Assembly: GCA_046727955.1 (NCBI GenBank) | Contig: JBKPDO010000066.1 | Span: forward strand, 1-56,739 | Direction of reading: 5' to 3' | DNA: 56,739 nt | From: DASVXQ01 sp046727955 | Lineage (GTDB): Bacteria > Actinomycetota > CALGFH01 | In this document: one piece after another, positions 16,904 to 24,182 of the stretch | How the letters are laid out: each line of letters opens with the position of its first letter | Position numbering within the stretch: the first letter of the stretch is position 1 | Notes under the pieces: model-generated | Databases searched by the model: none | Told to the model about the DNA's origin: nothing | Seen by the model: the letters and a program-made list of their open reading frames with translations, nothing else | Program-made: the position numbers and the translations under genes

Positions 16904-17272
16904 TCAGGCGCTGGCGGCCTGCTCGGCCACGCGCCGGCGGACGTCGTCCATGTCGATCGCCCTGACCTTGGCGATAAGGTCCTCGAGAGCCGGCTCGGGC
17001 AGCGCGCCGGGCTGCGCGTACAGCACCACGTTGTCGCGGATGATCATCAGCGTCGGGATCGACATGATCCCGAACGCGGCGGCCAGCTCCTGCTGCGCAT
17101 CGGTGTCTACCTTGCCGAAGACGATGTCTGCGTGCCGCTGCGAGGCCTGCTCGAACACCGGCGCAAACCACTGGCACGGCCCGCACCAGGCGGCCCAGAA
17201 GTCGACCAGCACGATGCCGTCGCCGCTGGTGACCTCGTCGAAATTGTCCTTGGTCAGCTCGAGCGTCGCCAT
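16904..17272 (-). CDS. trxA: Thioredoxin
   Basis: 122 aa, a cytosolic thioredoxin with active site FWAAWCGPC (near residue 32) and cis-Pro loop 'SIPTLMIIRDN'. ATG 17272 is chosen because AAAGGA lies 9 nt upstream and the family N-terminus ('ATLELTKDNFDEV') begins there; the frame is open farther upstream without homology. It sits 114 bp downstream of a CstR-like persulfide/metal sensor gene on the same strand, so the pair may be co-regulated. Confidence 0.95.
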   Translation of the reverse strand: MATLELTKDNFDEVTSGDGIVLVDFWAAWCGPCQWFAPVFEQASQRHADIVFGKVDTDAQQELAAAFGIMSIPTLMIIRDNVVLYAQPGALPEPALEDLIAKVRAIDMDDVRRRVAEQAASA

Positions 17273-17386
17273 GATGACAATCCTTTCCCAGCTTTGTCCC
17301 AGAGATACCCCACTGGGCATGCAACAGCCTCCAGCCGACGATGCATTCCGTCGCCGCTCTCCTGTGCGGCGCCGCATCCGATCAGG

Positions 17387-17656
17387 TCAGGCGAGCGAGA
17401 GGAACAGCCGCTCCAACTGGGCCTGGTCGGCAGAGGGCCCCTCTCCGGCCGCCTGCTCGCTGAGGCACTGCTGCAGCCCGCTGGCGATGAGCTTGAAGCC
17501 AGCGCGGTCCAGCGCGCGGGAGACGGCGGCGAGCTGGGTGACGACGTCGGCGCAGTCGCGGCCCCCCTCCAGCATGCCGATGACGCCCCGTAGCTGACCC
17601 TCGGCGCGGCGCAGCCGCCTGATCGTGTCGCTGGCGGCGCTCCGGTCGAGTTGCAT
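17387..17656 (-). CDS. CsoR/DUF156-family repressor, CstR-like (Cys-Cys, no His)
   Basis: 89-aa all-helical repressor: 'TIRRLRRAEGQLRGVIGMLE' (DNA/tetramer helix), then the first thiol in GGRDCADVVTQ and the second in SGLQQCL. In copper-sensing CsoR a His lies four residues before the second Cys; here that position is Gly. The pattern therefore matches CstR-type reactive-sulfur sensors rather than Cu(I) sensors. The adjacent thioredoxin gene supports a thiol/persulfide role. Ligand assignment is inferred from the residue pattern only. Confidence 0.85.
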   Translation of the reverse strand: MQLDRSAASDTIRRLRRAEGQLRGVIGMLEGGRDCADVVTQLAAVSRALDRAGFKLIASGLQQCLSEQAAGEGPSADQAQLERLFLSLA

Positions 17657-17742
17657 GCTTCCTCCTCCTGCGCCGGTGCTATTCCCCCATCGGCGCCTGC
17701 CGGGCCATCAGCTCTGGCCGCCCGTCAGCCGCGCCGGCACGT

Positions 17743-18016
17743 CTATGATGCCCCCATTGGTATCCGTCCTGCTCGGTTGGCCTCGAGGGCGCCCGGACCG
17801 GGGCGCGGCTCGACCTCCCGCGGAGTGACCTCCTGGCCGCAGCGCGCGCACACCCGGCGGTCCGTCACTCCGCCTCCGCAGCCGCGGTGGCGAAACACCA
17901 GCGGCGGGCGCCCGCCCATGACATCGCGGTCTCCCCATGCCATCAGGGCCACGATGACCGGGAAGATGACCGGGAACAGGTCCAGGCCCTTCTGGGTCGG
18001 CCGGTACTCGTAGCGG
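17743..18016 (-). pseudogene. C-terminal fragment of an HxlR-family regulator
   Basis: The minus-strand frame reads 'RYEYRPTQKGLDLFPVI' then 'VALMAWGDRDVMGGRPPL' and a zinc-ribbon-like tail 'HRGCGGGVTDRRVCARCGQE'. This is the C-terminal wing plus tail of actinobacterial HxlR regulators. No start codon or N-terminal helices precede it: homology begins abruptly at ~18016, next to an MFS-like fragment on the other strand. Truncated, presumably non-functional. Confidence 0.65.
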
Positions 18017-18017
18017 T

Positions 18018-18212
18018 CGGGGCGCCGCCGGCGGCGCCGCGGCTGGTGCTCTGGTGGTGTTCTTCCTGCTCCCGGCCAGGCCCCGCGCGCACCCCGACGA
18101 GACCCGCCCGCACCCGCGGGCAGCGAGTTTTCAGCCTGGCGCCACCGTCGGAAGCGCCACCGTCGGAAGCGCCACCGCCGGAAGCGCCACCGCCGGCATC
18201 AGAACGCCCTGA
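18018..18212 (+). pseudogene. C-terminal scrap of a membrane transporter with 15-bp tandem repeats
   Basis: The open frame starts with 'GAAAGALVVFFLLPARPR', a last-transmembrane-helix-like segment followed by an Arg/Pro tail as in MFS exporters, and ends at TGA 18212. The tail contains four copies of a 15-bp unit (GGAAGCGCCACCGTC and variants, ~18141-18196) encoding Gly-Ser-Ala-Thr repeats. There is no start codon. It abuts the HxlR fragment exactly, suggesting a deletion junction at ~18017. Confidence 0.4.
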
Positions 18213-18248
18213 ACGGCGCGCACCGGGACGCTCGAGTTGCTACGTCGA

Positions 18249-19157
18249 TCAGCGCTCCGGGACCGTGAGGATTAGCCGGGCGACCTCCCGTGGCTCGTCC
18301 ATCTGCACGTAGTGGCGGGCGTCGGGCAGCAAGAACAGCTCCGAGGTCGGCAGCAGCTCGTGGAAGCGCCGCGCCACCCGGGTGTTCAGGTACGGGTCGG
18401 CGGCGCCGAAGACGACGCGGACCGGGCGGGTGAACCGCTGCAGCCTTGGGACCGCCGCGTCCCCGGCCCTGATCGTGGCCGGCAGGTCCTGGTTGAGCCC
18501 GAAGAACGCCTCGTGGGTAGAGGGGCTGGCTTCGAACTGCTGGTACAGCAGCGGCAGGAACTGCTCGCGGACCTGCGGGTCGCGGAAAAACCGTCGCACC
18601 TGCCACTGGTACATGCGCCGGAAGACCAGGTCGCCGAACAGCCGCGACACCGGGCGGGTCACCCACCGGACCGCGGGGGTGGAAAACAGCCAGATCGCCT
18701 CCGGCGACCGCAGCCCGGGCGTGTTGCAGTAGTAGGTGTTGAGCAGCACCAGCGCCGCGACCCGCTGCGGGTGCGCAAGCGCCCAGTTGATCGCGGGTGG
18801 GCCGGAGGCGTCGTGAGCCACCGGCACCACCGAGCCGAGCTGCAGGTGCTCGAGCACGGCGTCAAGGTCGCCGACCTGGTTGGCGGCCGTGTACGGATAG
18901 TGGGTGGGCTTGTCGGAGGCGCCCCACCCCAGGAAGTCGAAGGTGATGACCCGCCGTGGCGGGTTCAGGTGCGGGACGAGGCGGTCGTACAGGTGCAGGT
19001 TGTCGGGGAAGCCGTGCATGAGGACGATGGCTGGTTCCTGGCCTGGGTAGTCCCGCGCGTAGAGCCAATGCGGGCCGCGGGGGACGCGGTGCTCCCGGTA
19101 GCCCCGCCCGCTGGGCGTGGCCGCCCCGGTCCGGTCGGCCTGCGATTCCCGTTCCAT
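18249..19157 (-). CDS. Alpha/beta hydrolase (epoxide hydrolase/haloalkane dehalogenase-like), paralogue 1
   Basis: 302 aa. Oxyanion motif HGFPD, nucleophile elbow 'VAHDASGPPA' with Asp as nucleophile (as in epoxide hydrolases and haloalkane dehalogenases rather than Ser), acid in 'FGAADPYLN', catalytic His in 'DARHYVQMDEP'. It shares long identical stretches with the hydrolase at 22823 (DYPGQEPA, VLMHGFPD, HDASGP, LLNTYY, FGAAD), so the two are paralogues. ATG 19157 has GGGAGA upstream. Copy B of the LAL-type promoter element ends 33 nt before the start. Substrate unknown. Confidence 0.9.
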   Translation of the reverse strand: MERESQADRTGAATPSGRGYREHRVPRGPHWLYARDYPGQEPAIVLMHGFPDNLHLYDRLVPHLNPPRRVITFDFLGWGASDKPTHYPYTAANQVGDLDAVLEHLQLGSVVPVAHDASGPPAINWALAHPQRVAALVLLNTYYCNTPGLRSPEAIWLFSTPAVRWVTRPVSRLFGDLVFRRMYQWQVRRFFRDPQVREQFLPLLYQQFEASPSTHEAFFGLNQDLPATIRAGDAAVPRLQRFTRPVRVVFGAADPYLNTRVARRFHELLPTSELFLLPDARHYVQMDEPREVARLILTVPER

Positions 19158-19189
19158 GGGTCTCCCTCGCTGTTGCTGTTGATACGTTC

Positions 19190-19254
19190 AGCACGCTAGG
19201 GCTGGCCCGGGGTGGGGGCGTCACCCGAAGGTGGACCTGGGGGTGGAATCTCTC
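19190..19254 (-). promoter_or_regulatory. Conserved LAL-regulon promoter element, copy B
   Basis: On the minus strand: GAGAGATTCCACCCCC, then GTCCACCTTCGGGTGACGCC, 19 nt after TGACGC, then TAGCGTGCTG. It lies in the divergent region between hydrolase 1 and the LAL regulator, ending 33 nt from the hydrolase ATG. CACC-TTCG-GGTG is a dyad in this copy. The placement close to the start codon fits an activator site plus -10 region, and it could also autoregulate the LAL gene. Confidence 0.75.
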
Positions 19255-19298
19255 GCCGCACCCGGGCGGTACCCGAATGGACTGATGGCTTGGCTCGC

Positions 19299-19326
19299 TT
19301 GGGCCGCGCACTACACGCACTACAAT
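19299..19326 (+). promoter_or_regulatory. Candidate sigma-A promoter of the LAL regulator
   Basis: A good -10 hexamer TACAAT (19321-19326) with a weak -35-like TTGGGC 16 nt upstream. Initiation ~8 nt downstream would give a ~50-nt leader to ATG 19382. The -35 is poor, consistent with a low-level or activated promoter. Confidence 0.4.
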
Positions 19327-19381
19327 GGCCGCGCCCGGGCCGCGCACGGCTGCCCTGGCCGGCTGCCAGGATGTAGGACTG

Positions 19382-22156
19382 ATGATCGAGCCGCCCACCA
19401 GCCCCACCGCAGACGGCGCACCGGCGCGGGATGTGCTGGTGGCCACCAAGTTCCACGTCCCGCGCGCGGGCTTTGTGCCGCGCCCTCAGCTACTGGCGCG
19501 CCTGGCCCGTGGAATCGGCCGCGGGCTCACCGTGGTCTGCACTCCGGCCGGGTTCGGCAAGACGACCCTGCTTGGCGACTGGGCCCGGCGCAGCCGCCGG
19601 CCGGCCGCGTGGCTCTCGCTGGACGCCGCCGACAACGACCCGGCGCGGTTCTGGCGGTATGTCGCCACGGCACTAGAGCCCGTCCGACCCGGGCTGGGAA
19701 AGCAGATCGCCACGTTGCTCCGCGGCCCGCAGCAGCCGCCGTGCGAGGCCGTGGCGACCGTGGTGATCAACGAGCTGACGCGCCTGCCCGGTGAGGGCGA
19801 GGTCGTGCTGATCCTGGACGACTATCACCTGATCGAGGCGCCGCCGGTCCACGACAGCGTCACCTTCCTCCTCGAGCGGCTGCCGCCGGGACTGCGCCTG
19901 GTGCTCGCCAGCCGCACCGACCCGCCGCTGCCGCTGGCGCGGCTGCGCGCCAGCGGTCAGCTCGCCGAGCTGCGCGCCGCCGACCTGCGCTTCTCCGTGG
20001 ACGAGACCGCCGCGTTCCTGCGGGAGACCACCGGGCTCGACCTGCCCGCGGCGTCGCTTGCCGCGTTGCAGGACCGCACCGAGGGGTGGGCGGCCGGGGT
20101 GCAACTGGCCGCGCTGTCGTTACAGGGGCACGCCGATCCGGCCGGGTTCGTGGCGACGTTCGCCGGGACCAACCGCTACGTACTCGACTACCTGACCGAG
20201 GAGGTGCTGGCCCGCCAGCCCGAGCACCTCGTCGACTTCCTGCTGGAGACCTCGGTGCTGGACCGGCTGAGCGGTCCGCTGTGCGCCGCGGTCACCGGCC
20301 GGACCGACAGCCAGCAGCTACTGGAGGAAATCGACCGGGCCAACCTGTTCCTTGTGCCGCTGGACGAGGTGCGCGGCTGGTGGCGCTACCACCACCTGTT
20401 CGCCGACCTGCTGCGCGCCCGCGTTGCGCACGAGCGGCCCGAGCGAGTACCCGAGCTGCACCGGGCCGCGGCCGCCTGGCACGAGGCGCACGGGTTCGCC
20501 GACGATGCGGTGCGGCACGCCGTGGCCGCCGGCGAGGTTGTCTGGGCGGCCAAGCTGGTGGAGCGGCACGTGGAGGCGCTGCTGCGGCGCAGCGAGGGCG
20601 CGACGCTTACCCGCTGGCTTGCCGCGCTGCCCACGGAGACGATCCACTCCCGGGCGCGCCTGTGCCTGGCACAGGCGGTCTCCGCCGTCGTCGGCAGCCG
20701 GCTGGAGGCGGTCGAGCCGCTGCTGGCCGACGCCGAGCGCGCGGTCGCCGCCACTGGCGATGAGCCGCACGAGCCGTCGGTCGGGCGGGCGCTGAGCGTG
20801 CTGGCCAACGTCCCTGCGTCGATCGCGTTCCTGCGTGCCGAGCTCAGCCGCCTCCGCGGCGATGCGGCGCGTGCGGTCGCCTGCGACCAGCAGGCCCTGA
20901 GGCACCTGGGCGAGGGTGACTGGTTGCTGCGCTCCCAGGTCGCCTGGAACCTCGCGGTGGCGGACTGGCTGCGCGGCCGGCTCGGGCAGGCCGAGCACGC
21001 CTTGGCGGAGGTGGTCGCCGCGCGGCGGGCGGCCGGCGAAGGCTACCTGGCGATGCGGGTGGGCTATGACCTCGCCAAGGTCCAGCACAGCCAAGGCCGC
21101 CTGGGGGCGGCGCTGGCCAGCCTCCGGCAGGGCCTGGAGACCGCCGGCAAGACCGGCCCCGGGCCGGCGCACGTCGGCATGGCGCACGTGGGCCTGGCCG
21201 AGGTGCTGTACGAACGCGACGAGCTCGACGCCGCCCGCGAGCACGCCAGCCAGAGCGTCGCGCTGTGCCAGCGGCTGGCCTTCACCCAGCCGCTGGCCAC
21301 CGGCCTTGGGATGCTGGCCCGGATCCGGCAGGCACTGGGCGATCCGGCCGGCGCGCTGGAGGCGATCGGCCAGGCCGAGCGGGTCGAGCTGAGCCCGCAG
21401 GTGGTCACCCTGCTCAACCCCGTGCCGGTGTGGCGGGCACGGCTGCTGCTCGCCGCGGGTGAGGTCGCCGAGGCCGCCGGCTGGGCCGAGGGGCGTGGGC
21501 TCCAGGCCGACGACCGGCCGAGCTACCCGCGGGAGGGCGAGTATCTGGTCCTGGCGCGGGTGCTGTTGGCCGCCCAGGAGCCCGACCGGGCGCTCGGGCT
21601 GCTCGAGTGGCTGCACGGCCAGGCGGCGGCCCAAGGGCGGACGGGCAGCGTCATCGAGGTGCGGGCGCTGCAGGCGCTGGCGCGCACGGCCGGCGGCGAG
21701 CAGGCCGCCGCGTTGACCGCCTTGGCCGAGGCGCTGCTGCTGGCCGCACCCGAAGGCCACGTGCGGGTGTTCGTCGACGAGGGCGCACTCATGGCCCGCC
21801 TGCTCGGCAGGCTTACTGCCGCCCTGCGCGCCGGGGAGGTCAGGCCCTCCGCTGAGGTTCCGCCGCACTTCCTGGACCGGCTGGCGCGGGCGTTCCAGCC
21901 GGGCGGCGCGCGCGCCGCCCCGCGCGCCGATCGTGACACCGCCGCGGTCGCGGGGCTGGTCGAGCCGCTGAGCGACCGTGAGCTGCAGGTGCTGGGGTTG
22001 CTGGCCGCCGGCAAGTCCAATCAGCAGATCGCCGACGAGCTCGTGGTGGTGCTCGATACCGCCAAGAAACACGTCGGCCACATCCTCGACAAGCTCGGCG
22101 CGGCCAACCGGACCCAGGCCGTCGCCCGCGCCCGAGCGCTGGGCCTGCTGCGGTAG
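19382..22156 (+). CDS. LAL-family (MalT-type) LuxR transcriptional regulator
   Basis: 924 aa. N-terminal STAND NTPase with Walker A 'TPAGFGKTTLLGDWARRS' near residue 55 and Walker B 'EVVLILDDYHLI' near residue 140. An arm and winged-helix segment follow ('LLEEIDRANLFLVPLD', 'WWRYHHLFADLLR'), then a long TPR-like superhelix. The C-terminal LuxR HTH is 'LSDRELQVLGLLAAGKSNQQ' near residue 870. LAL proteins are ATP- and inducer-dependent activators. ATG 19382 is preferred (GTAGGA upstream, family start); an ATG at 19325 is in frame but overlaps the promoter. Conserved elements before the flanking operons suggest it controls them. Confidence 0.92.
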   Translation: MIEPPTSPTADGAPARDVLVATKFHVPRAGFVPRPQLLARLARGIGRGLTVVCTPAGFGKTTLLGDWARRSRRPAAWLSLDAADNDPARFWRYVATALEPVRPGLGKQIATLLRGPQQPPCEAVATVVINELTRLPGEGEVVLILDDYHLIEAPPVHDSVTFLLERLPPGLRLVLASRTDPPLPLARLRASGQLAELRAADLRFSVDETAAFLRETTGLDLPAASLAALQDRTEGWAAGVQLAALSLQGHADPAGFVATFAGTNRYVLDYLTEEVLARQPEHLVDFLLETSVLDRLSGPLCAAVTGRTDSQQLLEEIDRANLFLVPLDEVRGWWRYHHLFADLLRARVAHERPERVPELHRAAAAWHEAHGFADDAVRHAVAAGEVVWAAKLVERHVEALLRRSEGATLTRWLAALPTETIHSRARLCLAQAVSAVVGSRLEAVEPLLADAERAVAATGDEPHEPSVGRALSVLANVPASIAFLRAELSRLRGDAARAVACDQQALRHLGEGDWLLRSQVAWNLAVADWLRGRLGQAEHALAEVVAARRAAGEGYLAMRVGYDLAKVQHSQGRLGAALASLRQGLETAGKTGPGPAHVGMAHVGLAEVLYERDELDAAREHASQSVALCQRLAFTQPLATGLGMLARIRQALGDPAGALEAIGQAERVELSPQVVTLLNPVPVWRARLLLAAGEVAEAAGWAEGRGLQADDRPSYPREGEYLVLARVLLAAQEPDRALGLLEWLHGQAAAQGRTGSVIEVRALQALARTAGGEQAAALTALAEALLLAAPEGHVRVFVDEGALMARLLGRLTAALRAGEVRPSAEVPPHFLDRLARAFQPGGARAAPRADRDTAAVAGLVEPLSDRELQVLGLLAAGKSNQQIADELVVVLDTAKKHVGHILDKLGAANRTQAVARARALGLLR

Positions 22157-22182
22157 GCCCGCGCTCGCCGCTCGGTCACCGG

Positions 22183-22216
22183 TTCGGTTCGGGTACCGCT
22201 TCGGTTCGGGTACCGC
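22183..22216. repeat. 17-bp tandem repeat with GGTACC palindromes after the LAL gene
   Basis: TTCGGTTCGGGTACCGC occurs twice, perfectly, back to back, 27 nt after the LAL stop. The two GGTACC palindromes allow an RNA hairpin, so this may act as the regulator's terminator just before promoter copy C. Confidence 0.45.
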
Positions 22217-22229
22217 CCGGCGGTGCCAG

Positions 22230-22293
22230 CAGAGTCCACCCCCACGTCCACTTTCGGGTGACGCCCCCGGCTCCTGGCGGCCCTAGGATCCTG
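22230..22293 (+). promoter_or_regulatory. Conserved LAL-regulon promoter element, copy C
   Basis: GAGTCCACCCCCAC, then GTCCACTTTCGGGTGACGCC, 19 nt after TGACGC, then TAGGAT, which is a close match to a -10 hexamer. It ends 49 nt before the ATG of the SRPBCC gene that opens the hydrolase 2 operon. It shares with copy A the run TCCACTTTCGGGTGACGCCC. Confidence 0.75.
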
Positions 22294-22341
22294 CCCGACC
22301 CGTGCCGAACCGGACTGTATGCCCGCCGTAGGGGGCGACTC

Positions 22342-22791
22342 ATGAGGATCATGCTGGAGCGGGCGTTTGTGGTGAACGCCCCCCGCTCGGCGGCCTGGGA
22401 GCACCTCAGCAGGGTCGAAGCCTGGCCGAGCTGGGCCACCCACATCCGGCGTGTCCGGCTCGACCCGCCGGGCGAGGTGACCGCGCGGTCGCGAGGCCGC
22501 TTTCTGCTGCGGGGCGGACTGCGCTCCACCTTCGCCATGACCGAGTTCGACCCACCGTCCAGCTGGACCTGGGTCGGCCCGTTGCTGTGGTTGACCATCC
22601 ACTATGACCACCGGTTCGAGCCGCTGGACCATCGCCGTACCCGGCTGGTGTGGACGGTGGCGGCCGAGGGGCGCGTGGGGTGGCTGGGTCGGGTCTTCGC
22701 GGCCGGGTACGGGCGCAACCTCGACCGAGCCATCCCCAACCTGCAACGCGAACTGGATCAGGCCGGCCACGAGCGCAGCCAGCGCGATTAG
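22342..22791 (+). CDS. SRPBCC-family (START-like) protein
   Basis: 149 aa with the polyketide cyclase/START-like pattern: N-terminal beta strand 'ERAFVVNAPRSAAWEHLSRV', 'WPSWATHIRRV', central 'WTWVGPLLWLTIHYDHRFEP' and a long C-terminal helix ('NLDRAIPNLQRELDQ'). Such proteins bind hydrophobic small molecules in an internal cavity. ATG 22342 has AGGGGGC upstream. It is the first gene of a unit with hydrolase 2 and the VOC protein, under promoter copy C. Confidence 0.8.
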   Translation: MRIMLERAFVVNAPRSAAWEHLSRVEAWPSWATHIRRVRLDPPGEVTARSRGRFLLRGGLRSTFAMTEFDPPSSWTWVGPLLWLTIHYDHRFEPLDHRRTRLVWTVAAEGRVGWLGRVFAAGYGRNLDRAIPNLQRELDQAGHERSQRD

Positions 22792-22822
22792 GTTGAGGGA
22801 CTCCCCACGCGAGGAGGGTGTC

Positions 22823-23707
22823 ATGACAGAGGCGACCAACAAGAAGCAGGCAGCCGCGGCGAGCCGGATGGTCCAGGTTCCTGGCGGGTGGCTCCACGTC
22901 ACCGACTATCCGGGCCAGGAGCCGGCGCTGGTGCTGATGCACGGCTTCCCGGACGACTCACGGATCTATGACCGTCTCGCTCCGCTGCTGGCACCCCGCC
23001 GGGTCGTAGCTCTGGATTGGCTCGGCTACGGTCGCTCGGAACGCGTCGAGCCGGGCCCCGACGACGCTCATCACCAACAAGAGCTGCGCGCTGTGCTCGA
23101 CTCGCTGCAACTCGACCGCGTGGCCCTGGTCGGTCATGACGCGTCCGGGCCGGACGCCATCGACTACACCCTGAGCGACCCCAGTCGGGTGGATCAGCTG
23201 ATCCTGCTCAACACCTACTACGGGCATGCGGCGGCGCTGCGGCTGCCGGAGATGATTCGACTGCTCGCCGACCCGAACCTCACACCCATGGCGGACGCGA
23301 TGATCGCCGACCCAGCCCAGCGGCTGTGGCTGCTCGGCCACACCGCACGGCAGTTCGGGATCGACCTGGCGGACCAGAGCGGTGTCGCCATTACCTCGAT
23401 ACAGCCGCAGTTCTTCGGTGGCGCGGACGGCCCTGATGCGCTGGCCGCGGTCCGCGCCTGGACCGCGGCCCTGTATCCCTCGCTCGATCGGCAGGATGCC
23501 AACATCGCCGCTGGGCACCTGGCGGCCCTCGACCCGCCCGTCACGCTGGTGTTCGGCGCGGCCGACCGCTACCTCAACCCCGAGCTCGCGCGCCATCTGG
23601 CCGGCGTGTTCCGGCACGCGGACCTGCACCTGGTCGACGATGCCTCCCATTGGCCGCAGTGGGACCAACCCGAGCTGGTGGCGCAGTTGCTCGAGGCGCG
23701 GAGCTGA
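22823..23707 (+). CDS. Alpha/beta hydrolase (epoxide hydrolase/haloalkane dehalogenase-like), paralogue 2
   Basis: 294 aa; oxyanion motif HGFPDD, nucleophile Asp in 'VGHDASGPDAI', acid in 'FGAADRYLN', His in 'DDASHWPQWDQPE'. It is a paralogue of the hydrolase at 18249-19157, which lies on the other side of the LAL regulator. ATG 22823 follows GAGGAGGG by 3-4 nt. The 31-nt gap after the SRPBCC gene suggests co-transcription. An Asp nucleophile argues for epoxide or haloalkane chemistry, but the substrate is unknown. Confidence 0.9.
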   Translation: MTEATNKKQAAAASRMVQVPGGWLHVTDYPGQEPALVLMHGFPDDSRIYDRLAPLLAPRRVVALDWLGYGRSERVEPGPDDAHHQQELRAVLDSLQLDRVALVGHDASGPDAIDYTLSDPSRVDQLILLNTYYGHAAALRLPEMIRLLADPNLTPMADAMIADPAQRLWLLGHTARQFGIDLADQSGVAITSIQPQFFGGADGPDALAAVRAWTAALYPSLDRQDANIAAGHLAALDPPVTLVFGAADRYLNPELARHLAGVFRHADLHLVDDASHWPQWDQPELVAQLLEARS

Positions 23708-23729
23708 GCGACGAGACAGGAGACGACGT

Positions 23730-24140
23730 ATGTCCATCAGGATTGCCGTGAACCTCCCCGTGAGCGACCTCGCCAGGTCGAGCCGCTTCTTCGCCGAGAT
23801 GGGCTTCTCGTTCGACAAGCGGACCGCGGATGAGAGCACGAACGCCGTGGTCATCAGCGACGACATCTACGTGCTGCTGGTGGTGGAGCCGCGCTTCAAG
23901 ACCATCACCAAGAAGGACATCCCTGACCCCTCCACCAGCACCGAGGCGGTCCTGCAGCTAAGTGTCGACAGCAGGCAGCGAGTCGACGAGCTGGTCGACA
24001 ACGCCCTCGCCGCGGGCGGGCGGCCTGTGAGCGAGCCGAACGACCAGGGCTTCATCTACGGACGGAGCTTCCAGGACCTCGACGGGCATCACTGGGACGT
24101 GTTCTACATGGATCCAGCCATGCTGCAGGAACAGCCATAA
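23730..24140 (+). CDS. VOC-superfamily (glyoxalase-like) protein
   Basis: 136 aa with two beta-alpha-beta-beta-beta modules: 'AVNLPVSDLARSSRFFAEMG' and, in the second half, 'GGRPVSEPNDQGFIYGRSFQDLDGHHWD'. The terminal HHW/D pattern resembles bleomycin-resistance/extradiol-like members. A metal- or drug-binding role is possible. It is 22 nt after hydrolase 2 and probably in the same operon; AGACAGGAGAC precedes the ATG. Confidence 0.85.
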   Translation: MSIRIAVNLPVSDLARSSRFFAEMGFSFDKRTADESTNAVVISDDIYVLLVVEPRFKTITKKDIPDPSTSTEAVLQLSVDSRQRVDELVDNALAAGGRPVSEPNDQGFIYGRSFQDLDGHHWDVFYMDPAMLQEQP

Positions 24141-24151
24141 GAGATGGGGTG

Positions 24152-24173
24152 CGCCCGCGCGGCGCGGCGGGCG
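24152..24173. terminator. Hairpin between convergent genes
   Basis: CGCCCGC, 8-nt loop, GCGGGCG; a 7-bp GC-only stem in the 42-bp gap between the VOC gene and the convergent dehydrogenase gene. There is no U-tract, so assignment as a bidirectional terminator rests on position and stem. Confidence 0.4.
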
Positions 24174-24182
24174 GGTACCTGC

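Noticed and set aside
17387..17656. CsoR-family gene considered as copper sensor
   Set aside because: The conserved His ligand is Gly here; a CstR-type sulfur sensor fits better.
18141..18196. 15-bp repeats considered as CRISPR or operator array
   Set aside because: Units are contiguous without spacers and are in frame within a coding tail, so a simple tandem repeat.
20318..22081. A ~590-codon minus-strand open frame opposite the LAL regulator
   Set aside because: Low-complexity His/Gln/Arg-rich composition typical of an antisense shadow; no start signal or domain.
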